From Bacillota bacterium (GTDB taxonomy: Bacteria; Bacillota; Clostridia; Peptostreptococcales; Anaerovoracaceae), in contig JAEDNK010000001.1 in NCBI GenBank assembly GCA_016302545.1, forward strand, positions 1-44,568: a DNA stretch of 44,568 bases, given 5' to 3'. The position numbers were made by a program, and so were the translations under genes. Below the pieces are notes generated by a model that ran no database searches, was not told the origin of the DNA, and saw only the letters and a list, made by a program, of their open reading frames with translations. Position 1 is the stretch's first letter, and each line of letters begins with the position of its first letter. Shown here in pieces: positions 8,996 to 16,818 of this stretch.

Positions 8996-10736
8996 ATTAC
9001 TTGCGGGAAGATATGAATTGATAGAAAAAATCGGCGAGGGCGGTATGGCTGTTGTCTACAAGGGCAAAGACAGGCTTCTTAACAGGTATGTTGCCATAAA
9101 GATCCTTCGTCCGGAATACACAAAAGACGAACAGTTTATCGAAAGCTTTAAGAGAGAGTCGCAGGCCTCAGCCAGACTTTCTCATCCTAACATCGTAGGT
9201 GTTTATGATGTAGGCAAGGAAGGCAATATTCACTTCATAGTCATGGAGCTTATCGACGGAAAGGTTCTCAGCGAAGTAATAAAGGAAAAGGGCAGAATAG
9301 AGTATAAGGAAGCCATAAGCATTATAAGGCAGGTCGCATCAGCCCTCAGTCTGGCTCATAAAAATCAGATTATACATAGGGATATCAAACCTCATAATAT
9401 TCTGATTACGAGCACAGGCGTTGCAAAGCTGGCTGACTTCGGTATAGCCAAGGCGGTAAGCGCGGCAACCATCGTCGGCGGCAGCAGCAAGATAATGGGC
9501 TCTGTTCACTATTTCTCTCCTGAGCAGGCAAGGGGTGCCTATGTAGACGAGCGTTCGGACATTTACTCACTTGGAGTAGTTCTGTATGAAATGCTTACAG
9601 GTCACGTTCCTTTTGACGGAGACAACCCTGTTTCCATAGCTCTTATGCATATAAACGACCCTATTCCGCCACTGACTAAAGAAGTACCGGCAATTCCGCC
9701 GCAGCTTGAGAAGATAGTAAACAAGGCTACTGAAAAATATCAGAGCAACAGATATAAGGATGTTGACGAGATGATAAGAGACCTTGACGATATTGAGTTT
9801 ATCACCAAGGTCATGGGTAAGGACGCCTTTGTGGTGAAGCCCGACGTATCCGACGCATCAGAAGGCGGACGTAAGCGTAAGCCTGAAGAAGCAGTGACAG
9901 ACCGCCATAAGGAGCATAAGGAGCATAAGGAGCAGCCATCTTCCCATGGAAAGAATAAGATGACCATGTTTATCGTAATAGGCGCTGTAATCATTGCAAT
10001 CGTAGGGATTATAGGGCTTGGCTTCATGCTTGGATGGTTCGGCGGAAGTGATGAGATAGAAGTGCCGAGCTTTGTGGGCAAGACGCTGGAGCAGGCTCAG
10101 TCAGAGGCTGAGGCCATTGGCCTTGCCATTCAGGAGGGCGATCTGGTGTTCAGTCCCGATCAGGAGGAGGGCTTAATAGCCTCTCAAAATCCTGTTGAAG
10201 GAGCAAAGGTAACCAAAGGCAAGGTGATTACCGTCAATATCAGCAAAGGCAAAAAGGACGGAGTGGTCCCTAAGATAGAGGGGATGGATTACGAGGAAGC
10301 CAAGGCATATCTGGAATCCTTCGGATTTAAGATGGGACCGGGAGTTACGGTGGAAAGCCATCTGCCAAAGGGCGTAATAGTATCTCAGTCCATTCCTTAC
10401 GGTACAGCTGCCAAGAGCGGCACGGAAATAAATGTCGAAATCAGCGACGGCAAGGGCAAGGAAATGGTTAAGGTGCCTAATCTCATAGGCAGGACCCCAG
10501 ACGAGGCTAACAGCCTGCTTTCCGCAGCAGGGCTTTCAACCAGCGGAAACGTAGTTTATGAGGAGGTCGCCGATATGGCTCAGAACCTCATATTCTGGCA
10601 GGGTATCGCCGCTGACACCGAAGTGGAGAAAGGAACAGCGGTAGACTATAAGGTAAGCAAGGGAACCAAGCCGGAGGGCAGCGGAAGCGGAGATCCGGAT
10701 CTTGACATTGACCCCGAAGAGGGCGAAGAAGAGTAA
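8985..10736 (+). CDS. prkC: PASTA-domain Ser/Thr protein kinase PrkC
   Basis: Membrane eukaryotic-like kinase sensing muropeptide/lipid II type ligands. Kinase domain (about residues 8-270) has the glycine loop GEGGMAVVYKG, VAIKI lysine, HRDIKPHN catalytic loop and ADFG motif with an activation loop rich in Ser/Thr. A charged juxtamembrane linker with KEHKEHKEHKE is followed by one helix (about residues 325-350) and three extracellular PASTA repeats (beginning VPSFVGKTLEQA, VPKIEGMDYEEA, VPNLIGRTPDEA), then an acidic tail. I choose ATG 8985 rather than 8976: GGAGG at 8971-8975 touches 8976 but sits 9 bp before 8985. It overlaps prpC by 11 bp. Confidence 0.95.
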   Translation: MSNKLLAGRYELIEKIGEGGMAVVYKGKDRLLNRYVAIKILRPEYTKDEQFIESFKRESQASARLSHPNIVGVYDVGKEGNIHFIVMELIDGKVLSEVIKEKGRIEYKEAISIIRQVASALSLAHKNQIIHRDIKPHNILITSTGVAKLADFGIAKAVSAATIVGGSSKIMGSVHYFSPEQARGAYVDERSDIYSLGVVLYEMLTGHVPFDGDNPVSIALMHINDPIPPLTKEVPAIPPQLEKIVNKATEKYQSNRYKDVDEMIRDLDDIEFITKVMGKDAFVVKPDVSDASEGGRKRKPEEAVTDRHKEHKEHKEQPSSHGKNKMTMFIVIGAVIIAIVGIIGLGFMLGWFGGSDEIEVPSFVGKTLEQAQSEAEAIGLAIQEGDLVFSPDQEEGLIASQNPVEGAKVTKGKVITVNISKGKKDGVVPKIEGMDYEEAKAYLESFGFKMGPGVTVESHLPKGVIVSQSIPYGTAAKSGTEINVEISDGKGKEMVKVPNLIGRTPDEANSLLSAAGLSTSGNVVYEEVADMAQNLIFWQGIAADTEVEKGTAVDYKVSKGTKPEGSGSGDPDLDIDPEEGEEE

Positions 10737-10742
10737 GGGCCT

Positions 10743-11615
10743 ATGGAAGGATTGATAGTTAAGGGAATCGGCGGTTTCTACTATGTGGACACAGGCTTGG
10801 ATATAATCGAAGCCAAAGGCAGAGGAATATTCAAAAAAGACGGAATCACACTGGCAGTGGGAGACAGGGTGGAACTGGAAATAATAGATGAAGCCGAAAA
10901 AAAGGGTGTAATAAACAGCATCTACCCACGGAAAAATCAGTTTATCAGACCTCCCATCGTAAATGTGGATACCTTTGTGGTTGTATTCGCCGCATCAAAA
11001 CCGAAGCCTAATCTGGTGCTGGTGGATAAGTTTCTGGTAATGGCAGAGATGAACGATGTTGAGGCGGTAATATGTATCAACAAGAGCGATCTGGCATCAC
11101 AGGAAGAACTTAAAGAATTTAGGGCTGTTTATGAAGACATTTATCCCGTAATTGCCGTAAGCGCTAAAACCGGTGACGGCATGGATGAGCTGAAAAAAGC
11201 GGTTTCAGGCAAAACCGCCGCACTGGCAGGACCCTCCGGCGTAGGTAAATCCACCATAATAAATGACCTCGTTCCCTATGCCAATATGGAGACGGGAAGC
11301 ATAAGCGAAAAGACGAAACGTGGAAAACATACCACACGGCATGCAGAGATATTCAATGCTGACGGGGGCGGCAAAATATTTGACACTCCCGGATTTACCT
11401 CCTTTGAAATAATGGAGGCAGGAGAGGACAATCTGATGCATTATTATCCTGATATAGACCGATATACCGGAAGCTGCTATTATGATAATTGCAGGCATCT
11501 CAAGGAGCCGGACTGCGCTGTTAGAGAGGCGGTAAAAGCGGGAAAGATACACAGACTGAGATACGAATCCTACGCCGCCAATATGGAAGAAATAAAGAAC
11601 CGCAAAAAGTATTGA
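10743..11615 (+). CDS. rsgA: Ribosome small subunit-dependent GTPase RsgA
   Basis: Circularly permuted GTPase (YjeQ/YloQ) that checks late 30S assembly. Order seen: N-terminal OB fold (residues 1-65), then G4 (INKSD), G5-like VSAKTG, G1 GPSGVGKST, and G3 DTPGF, the permuted order diagnostic of the family. The C-terminal zinc knuckle is in SCYYDNCRHLKEPDCAV, with Cys-x4-Cys-x-His-x5-Cys ligands. 290 residues, normal. Six bases after prkC; the prkC-rsgA-rpe order is standard in Firmicutes. Confidence 0.96.
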   Translation: MEGLIVKGIGGFYYVDTGLDIIEAKGRGIFKKDGITLAVGDRVELEIIDEAEKKGVINSIYPRKNQFIRPPIVNVDTFVVVFAASKPKPNLVLVDKFLVMAEMNDVEAVICINKSDLASQEELKEFRAVYEDIYPVIAVSAKTGDGMDELKKAVSGKTAALAGPSGVGKSTIINDLVPYANMETGSISEKTKRGKHTTRHAEIFNADGGGKIFDTPGFTSFEIMEAGEDNLMHYYPDIDRYTGSCYYDNCRHLKEPDCAVREAVKAGKIHRLRYESYAANMEEIKNRKKY

Positions 11616-11635
11616 TATAAAATAAGGAGAAAAAC

Positions 11636-12283
11636 ATGCTTAAACTTGCACCATCGATTCTGTCAGCAGATTTCGGACACCTTGCTGAAGACGTAAAAAA
11701 AATAGAAGAGGGAGGAGCCGATTACATCCATGTGGATGTTATGGACGGACACTTCGTTCCCAATATAAGCTTCGGTGCGCCTGTAATGAAGTGCTTAAAC
11801 GGCAAGACCAAGCTGCCTTACGACGTCCACCTGATGATAGAAAATCCGGACAAGTATATAGATGATTTTATCACCCCTAAGACGGAATATATAACAGTGC
11901 ATCAGGAAGCGTGCGTCCACCTGCACCGGACAGTACAGAACATAAAGTCCAAGGGCGTAAAGGCGGGGGTTTCAATAAATCCCGCAACTCCTGTTTCCAC
12001 ACTGGAATGTATTTTACCTGATGTGAATTTGGTCCTCATCATGTCGGTAAACCCCGGCTTCGGCGGACAGAAGTTCATACCGGGAGCTCTGGAAAAGGTG
12101 AGAGAGCTAGCGGAAATAAAGGGGGCTAAGAATCTGGACTTTGTCATCGAGATTGACGGAGGCATTACCCTTGAAAATATCGAAGAAGTCATGGACGCCG
12201 GAGTTGAAATGGCAGTTGCCGGCTCGGCGGTATTCGGCGCCGAGGATGTGACGGAAAGGGTAAGGGAGTTTAAGAAGTTTTAA
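11636..12283 (+). CDS. rpe: Ribulose-phosphate 3-epimerase
   Basis: Interconverts ribulose-5-phosphate and xylulose-5-phosphate in the pentose phosphate pathway. TIM-barrel signatures: LAPSILSADFGHL at the N-terminus, HVDVMDGHFVPNISFG with metal-binding His/Asp, YDVHLMIENPDKY, MSVNPGFGGQKFI, and EIDGGI / VAGSAVFG for phosphate binding. 215 residues, standard. RBS AAGGAGA. It ends only 5 bp from the stop of the convergent response regulator, with no obvious terminator hairpin between them. Thiamine pyrophosphokinase, which often follows rpe, is absent. Confidence 0.96.
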   Translation: MLKLAPSILSADFGHLAEDVKKIEEGGADYIHVDVMDGHFVPNISFGAPVMKCLNGKTKLPYDVHLMIENPDKYIDDFITPKTEYITVHQEACVHLHRTVQNIKSKGVKAGVSINPATPVSTLECILPDVNLVLIMSVNPGFGGQKFIPGALEKVRELAEIKGAKNLDFVIEIDGGITLENIEEVMDAGVEMAVAGSAVFGAEDVTERVREFKKF

Positions 12284-12288
12284 AATGC

Positions 12289-13137
12289 TTACTTTTCGCA
12301 CAGCGCCTCAAGCCCTTCGAAAAATCTGTCGATGGTAGGCCTGCCGCCGTACTGGGACTTCCCTCTCAGAAGATCCATTTCCATGCGGACGGTGTCAAAA
12401 TTAAAAAGGGTGTGAGAATATTCGTCGAAGGAATCGCTGTAGTAGTCCTCAATACCCAGAGATGCTACGTTGGTGAGACCTCGTTTAATGGCTCTGCGGA
12501 TGCGCTGCTTCACTATCTTTGGGTCCTCGCCTAAATGTTCGGCATAATCGTTGAGAGTGGTCTTGCCGTCGTAGCTTAGACCATTGCGGTTCATGTATGC
12601 ACATGCGTTGATGATGTCTTTGGTTCCGCTTTCTCCCAGCATACCCACAGAACCTAGAATTTTTTTGACCTTGCCTGTAAATTCCTCACCGCTTTTTTCG
12701 GCGGAGACTTGAGGCGGAGCTGCTTCAGGCTGACCTATAACGGAGCGGATGCCGCTGAGCACGTTTTCCATCTGTTTCTTTTCTATTACTCTCTTTATAA
12801 CGTTTTCAATTTCTATGCGGTTATTGGGCTTGGTGATAAAGAATTCTATTCCCGCATTGTAGGCGTCGGAAATCATGTTTTTATCCACTACCTGAGACAC
12901 CATAATAAAGCTGATGGCAGGGTTTACCGCATGGACCTCGTTTACTACGGTAATGCCGTCCTTTACGGGCATGAGAAGGTCTACCAGCACAATATCCGGA
13001 TTTTTGGCCAGTATTTCCGCAACTCCCTTTTCGGAATTGGTGTTTGTTCCTATTATTTCGCCTAAATTGCTGCTTTCTATAATGTTTGCCATTACCTTTA
13101 CAGAACCCAGCAGATCGTCAAGAATATAAAACTTCAT
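12289..13137 (-). CDS. GlnL/YcbB-like response regulator with YcbB DNA-binding domain
   Basis: The receiver domain (residues 1-120) has acidic pair LDD at about 7-8, phospho-acceptor Asp at about 53 in LVDLLMPVKDG, Ser in FIMVSQ, and the conserved Lys in FFITKPNN. The C-terminal half (about 155-282; GSVGMLGESGTKDIINACAY..., KQRIRRAIKRGL) fits the YcbB (PF08664) output domain of B. subtilis GlnL, not OmpR/NarL types. I prefer ATG 13137 (282 residues). An in-frame TTG at 13149 is directly against the AAAGGA and so badly spaced. It starts 5 bp after the kinase stop. The inferred role is to control the divergent ABC importer through the phased repeat array at 14491-14574. Confidence 0.85.
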   Translation of the reverse strand: MKFYILDDLLGSVKVMANIIESSNLGEIIGTNTNSEKGVAEILAKNPDIVLVDLLMPVKDGITVVNEVHAVNPAISFIMVSQVVDKNMISDAYNAGIEFFITKPNNRIEIENVIKRVIEKKQMENVLSGIRSVIGQPEAAPPQVSAEKSGEEFTGKVKKILGSVGMLGESGTKDIINACAYMNRNGLSYDGKTTLNDYAEHLGEDPKIVKQRIRRAIKRGLTNVASLGIEDYYSDSFDEYSHTLFNFDTVRMEMDLLRGKSQYGGRPTIDRFFEGLEALCEK

Positions 13138-13142
13138 ATGTA

Positions 13143-14438
13143 TCAGCAATCCTTTCTTTCTCGCCTGAAAGCGTATTCAGGTATTCTAAGGGTAAAGCCA
13201 GCGCCGTGGTCTGAAGAGCTCACTGTTATCTGTCCGTTGAAATGCTCCGTCAAAAGGTCTTTTACCAGGGTAAGCCCCAGACCTCTGTTGATATCTCCGG
13301 TTTCTTCGTTATATTTAGTTGAAAAACCCGGTTCAAACAGGACGTCTATGACGTCATCCGGTATTCCAGGACCATTATCTTTGACCTTTATAACGCAGTA
13401 TTTCACATTTTCCTTTATTTCGTCGGTACAGCTGATATTGATGGAGCCGTGGAAAGGGTGTGAATCCGCCAGGGCGTCTATGGAGTTTGACACCAGATTT
13501 CGGATTATGCTCATAAAGGCAAAGTGCTTTTCTATCATGTAATTGGTCTTATAGCTATATGTAAAGGATATATTGGTTCCCGTAGCGGAAGCAGTCTTTT
13601 CCACATCCACAGACAATATTTTGAGAATGTCGTTGAGACTGAGGACGGTATCCTTGAATTCGCTGAGAAAGTTGTCCTGCAGACCTCGTATAACACGCCT
13701 GTAGCCTTTTTTAACCTCGTGTATGTCCTTGGAAATTTCCAGAGCTATATGCTGAAGGCTCTTGGGGTAATTCTCGCGCTCAAGGGTTTTATACAGCGTG
13801 AAGGCGTTTTTCATGATGTCCTCTATTTCATTCATGTTCTTTTCCATAAAGTACACCTCGCTGTTGAAGGTGGACGCCATGAGAACCAGTTTTTTATAGT
13901 TTTCCTCGTGCTCAGCCTTTTCCAGCAAGGATTTATAAATGTCGGAGGAGACGCATACGAGGAGAATAAAGAAGCTCCTGCATACCGCCAGGATGATTAG
14001 TCCGCTCAGTCTCTGCACCGTAAAAAACTGATGAAATATCAGAAATCTCACCATCATTTCAATGCAGTTGGATAGAAAGTCGCTCAGAGCCAATCTTATA
14101 TAGTAGTTTTTATATGATGAAAATCCCAGCTTGCGAAGCAATACGCCGAAGAAAAAGGCGTAGGCAAAGAAAAAGGTCATATCCGGCAGGCATAAAAGAG
14201 CCGATTCACCCCATTTTCCGCCTTTCCAGAGCATAACCACAAAACGGAAAAGAGGGGAGCATACGCCTATGAGCATTATGGCGGTGACGCTTTCCAGATC
14301 CTTGAAGATATAGAGAAAAATGCCCATCATAACTACCGACATTGCGACGATGAAGCCGTCAACGAACATGTTAAGGTATATCTGAGAAGCTATGGAGCTC
14401 ACAGAGACCATAAGAAAAAGTCTGGAATTCTTATTCAT
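13143..14438 (-). CDS. GlnK/YcbA-like membrane sensor histidine kinase
   Basis: Residues 1-170 contain about six hydrophobic helices with very short loops and no extracellular sensor domain. A short coiled segment follows, then the phospho-accepting His at about residue 240 in KDIHEVKKGYRRV, and an ATPase domain with N box (NLVSNSIDAL), G1 (DNGPGIPDD), F box (FEPGFSTKY) and G2 (NRGLGLTLVKDL). The HEVKK-type H box with the partner YcbB regulator matches the B. subtilis GlnK/GlnL pair. ATG 14438 is chosen because the GGGAGG lies inside the longer TTG-initiated frame (14462). What it senses is unknown; glutamine is the precedent. Confidence 0.85.
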   Translation of the reverse strand: MNKNSRLFLMVSVSSIASQIYLNMFVDGFIVAMSVVMMGIFLYIFKDLESVTAIMLIGVCSPLFRFVVMLWKGGKWGESALLCLPDMTFFFAYAFFFGVLLRKLGFSSYKNYYIRLALSDFLSNCIEMMVRFLIFHQFFTVQRLSGLIILAVCRSFFILLVCVSSDIYKSLLEKAEHEENYKKLVLMASTFNSEVYFMEKNMNEIEDIMKNAFTLYKTLERENYPKSLQHIALEISKDIHEVKKGYRRVIRGLQDNFLSEFKDTVLSLNDILKILSVDVEKTASATGTNISFTYSYKTNYMIEKHFAFMSIIRNLVSNSIDALADSHPFHGSINISCTDEIKENVKYCVIKVKDNGPGIPDDVIDVLFEPGFSTKYNEETGDINRGLGLTLVKDLLTEHFNGQITVSSSDHGAGFTLRIPEYAFRRERKDC

Positions 14439-14461
14439 GGATATTAATTCCTCCCGAAGCA

Positions 14462-14490
14462 ATTATATCATAAAAACACAGCGATTTCAT
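14462..14490 (-). promoter_or_regulatory. Promoter of the two-component system
   Basis: On the minus strand ATGAAA (14490-14485), 17-bp spacer, perfect TATAAT (14467-14462), 24 bp before the kinase ATG. The first GAAG repeat begins at the very next base (14491), so the array lies directly upstream of this -35. Confidence 0.6.
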
Positions 14491-14574
14491 GAAGAATTTT
14501 GAAGCAATTTGAAGCAATTTGAAGATTTGCCCTCCGAAATGATTTTTTTTGAAGTTGTCCGAAGAATTTTGAAG
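14491..14574 (+). promoter_or_regulatory. Helically phased GAAG direct-repeat array, probable response-regulator operator
   Basis: GAAG begins at 14491, 14501, 14511, 14521, 14551, 14561 and 14571, all in one 10-bp register, mostly preceded by TTT or TTTT. A 15-bp unit, GAAGAATTTTGAAGC, occurs exactly twice (14491-14505 and 14561-14575). A 30-bp step between the 14521 and 14551 repeats keeps phase. Read as (T/A)TTTGA-N4 units, it has the same 6+4 geometry as the published B. subtilis GlnL site TTTTGT-N4-TTTTGT. It fills the gap between the two divergent promoters. Confidence 0.75.
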
Positions 14575-14582
14575 CGGCTGCA

Positions 14583-14588
14583 TATAAT
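14583..14588 (+). promoter_or_regulatory. -10 element of the ABC importer promoter, with no recognisable -35
   Basis: Perfect TATAAT at 14583-14588, 45 bp before the first importer gene. The expected -35 position (about 14560-14565) holds CGAAGA from the repeat array, not TTGACA. This is the arrangement expected of a promoter that needs an activator bound at -35. Confidence 0.6.
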
Positions 14589-14633
14589 TGTGACATAGAA
14601 TTAAAACCCAAATAGAAATGAGAGGAGAAAAGT

Positions 14634-15824
14634 ATGAAAAAGGTAATGGCTATTTTACTGACGTTGGTGCTTGTTTTCAGTATGGCAGCCTGCGGAGGCG
14701 GCGGCAGTGACTACGACGAAGGTCCTATCAAAATAGGCTGGGTTGGTTCAATTACAGGTGACCAGGCCGTATTCGGAACCTGCGAATCAAATACCATCAA
14801 AATGTTAATCGACCAGAAGAACGCTGAAGGCGGCTTACTGGGAAGAGAGCTGGAATTTGTCGGATATGACGTTAAGGGTGACGTTAACGAAACTATTAAC
14901 GCAACCAAGAGACTGGTTTCTCAGGATAAGGTTTCCGGCATCATCGGACCTAACGCTTCAAACCTTGCAATCGCTATGGCCGGAGTACTTACAGAAACTC
15001 ACACCGCAGGAATTGCAACTGTAGCAACTAACACCAAGGTTACAGTTAACGATGACGGTACCTTAAATCCGTACAGCTACAGAGTATGCTTCATCGACCC
15101 TTATCAGGGTTCAGTGGCAGCATCATGGGCTGTAGATAAAATGGGATATAAGACGGCAGCTATCCTCTATGATATCTCTTCAGACTATGCACAGGGCTTC
15201 AGACAGTACTTCATAGAATACTTTGAAGCAAACGGCGGCAAGATCGTTGCAGACGAATCACATAACTCCGGAGATACAGACTTCAGAGCGCAGCTTACAA
15301 ACATCAAGAAGGCTGACCCTGATTGTATCCTTCTTCCTGGCTTCTACAAGGAAGTAGCACTTATAGCTAAGCAGGCAAGAGACCTTGGAATCGACGCTAC
15401 ATTGCTGGGCGGAGACGGATGGCAGTCAGAAACTCTTAATGAGATGGGAGGCAAAGCTATCGACGGCTCATATGTTGTTAACCACTTAGATGATAACGAT
15501 CCTGCTGTACAGCCTCTGAAGGAGCTTTACAGAGCAACCTATGGACAGGATGCAACGGTTGAATTAAACGCTTACATGGGACATGACGCATTCCTTCTTC
15601 TGTGCGCCGCAATTGAAAAGGCAGGCACGGCAGATCCGGAAAAGGTTGCAGAAGCCATGACTCAGGTTGAGGTTGAAGGACTCACAGGTACCATCAAGAT
15701 GTCACCTGAGGATCACAACCCATCCGGTAAGGAAGCTGCTATTCAGCAGTATAAGTATGACGAAAAGACAGGTAAGGTTGCTCCTTACTTCGTTGAAAAA
15801 TACAGCCCTGCAAACCCTATCTAA
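14634..15824 (+). CDS. ABC importer substrate-binding lipoprotein (LivJ/LIVBP-like)
   Basis: The 396-residue protein begins with a lipoprotein signal (MKKVMAILLTLVLVFSMAAC; lipobox SMAAC, so Cys is about residue 20), then a Gly/Ser linker and a type I periplasmic-binding fold: IKIGWVGSITGDQAVFG, a GIIGPNAS ligand loop, and TAAILYDISSDYAQGF for the second lobe. It belongs to the branched-chain amino acid family (PF13458). Family members also carry other amino acids, amides and aromatic acids, so the ligand cannot be read from the sequence. RBS AGAGGAGA. First gene of a complete five-gene importer, and under the phased-repeat promoter. Confidence 0.92.
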   Translation: MKKVMAILLTLVLVFSMAACGGGGSDYDEGPIKIGWVGSITGDQAVFGTCESNTIKMLIDQKNAEGGLLGRELEFVGYDVKGDVNETINATKRLVSQDKVSGIIGPNASNLAIAMAGVLTETHTAGIATVATNTKVTVNDDGTLNPYSYRVCFIDPYQGSVAASWAVDKMGYKTAAILYDISSDYAQGFRQYFIEYFEANGGKIVADESHNSGDTDFRAQLTNIKKADPDCILLPGFYKEVALIAKQARDLGIDATLLGGDGWQSETLNEMGGKAIDGSYVVNHLDDNDPAVQPLKELYRATYGQDATVELNAYMGHDAFLLLCAAIEKAGTADPEKVAEAMTQVEVEGLTGTIKMSPEDHNPSGKEAAIQQYKYDEKTGKVAPYFVEKYSPANPI

Positions 15825-15863
15825 TATAGAATCGTAAGGCTTATTAAAAAAACATAAGAAAGA

Positions 15864-15887
15864 GGGGCGGGCGGTATCGCCTGCCCC
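15864..15887 (+). terminator. Intercistronic hairpin between the binding protein and permease genes
   Basis: GGGGCGGGCG and CGCCTGCCCC form a 10-bp stem (one G-U) with loop GTAT. There is no run of T afterwards (ATTTAAATAATTA), so it is more likely an RNA-stabilising or weak attenuating structure that raises binding-protein yield over the membrane genes than a full terminator. Confidence 0.6.
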
Positions 15888-15925
15888 ATTTAAATAATTA
15901 TATAGTTTTATTTTAGGAGGACAAC

Positions 15926-16804
15926 ATGAACCTATTTTTACAGCAATTGATAAACGGTCTGTCCTTAGGTAGTATATATGCGTTGATGGCGGTAGGATAC
16001 TCGCTGGTTTACAGTATCCTTAACTTTTCGAACTTTGCACACGGAAGCGTTATCATGCTGGGAGCCTATTTCGGCTTTTACGCTATGACGCTCCTTCCGC
16101 TGCCGTTTATGGCAGCTCTGGTAGTGGCTGCGCTGGGCTGCGGTATAGTTGCAGTTATAGTTGAAAGAGTGGCATACAGACCATTAAGAAGAAGGAATGC
16201 GCCGGGTCTTTATTTCATTATTGCGGCAATGGGTGGTTCCATTTTCTTGGAAAATCTGGTTATCGCAACAATAGGTCCCACCTTCAAAACCTATCCTCAG
16301 ATTTTTGTTTCAACGGCATTTAAAATCGGAGATATTTCTATCAACAAGCTAGATTTAATCATGTTTATAATCGCGGCAGCCAGCCTGCTGGTGCTGGTTT
16401 TTATTCTGGAAAAGACCAAGATAGGACTGGCAATCAGGGCTTCGTCCTACAGCTCAAAGGGCGCTACGCTGATGGGCGTAAATGTAGATAAAGTCGTGTT
16501 CGTTATATTCCTGCTCGGCGGCATGCTGGCAGGGCTTGCAGGTATGATGTTCGGTATGAGATTTACCGTATATCCTACCATAGGAGTTATCACAAACAAA
16601 TCATTTATTGCGGCAGTATTCGGCGGATTGGGAAGCCTTCCGGGGGCTGTAATCGGCTCGGTGCTTTTAGGACTTATAGAAACCTTTGCGGCAGGCTACG
16701 TAGCGTCCAACTGGAAAGACTTTATCGCCTTTGCACTGCTCATAATCGTGCTGGTAATCAAGCCTTCGGGACTGATGGGTAAGATTACCGAGGACAAGGC
16801 TTAA
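15926..16804 (+). CDS. livH: Branched-chain amino acid-type ABC permease, LivH family
   Basis: 292-residue integral membrane protein with eight or so hydrophobic helices. It begins FLQQLINGLSLGSIYALMAVGYSLVYSILNFSNFAHG, split here across the classic LivH segment LxxGSIYAL and the FAHG motif. The cytoplasmic coupling loop is in SSKGATLMGVNVDKVV (the usual LLGINVD-type motif). It also has FGGLGSLPGAVIGS near the end. RBS TAGGAGGAC. It follows the intercistronic hairpin and precedes livM by 14 bp. Confidence 0.93.
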   Translation: MNLFLQQLINGLSLGSIYALMAVGYSLVYSILNFSNFAHGSVIMLGAYFGFYAMTLLPLPFMAALVVAALGCGIVAVIVERVAYRPLRRRNAPGLYFIIAAMGGSIFLENLVIATIGPTFKTYPQIFVSTAFKIGDISINKLDLIMFIIAAASLLVLVFILEKTKIGLAIRASSYSSKGATLMGVNVDKVVFVIFLLGGMLAGLAGMMFGMRFTVYPTIGVITNKSFIAAVFGGLGSLPGAVIGSVLLGLIETFAAGYVASNWKDFIAFALLIIVLVIKPSGLMGKITEDKA

Positions 16805-16818
16805 GGAGGTGCTTATTA

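Noticed and set aside
14491..14574. CRISPR-like array
   Set aside because: The units are only about 10 bp with no spacers; it is an operator-type repeat.
14439..14633. Sigma-54 (-24/-12) promoter for the importer, prompted by rpoN in the window
   Set aside because: No TGGCAC-N5-TTGC-like element is seen; a sigma-A -10 is present and no enhancer-binding AAA+ regulator is encoded here.
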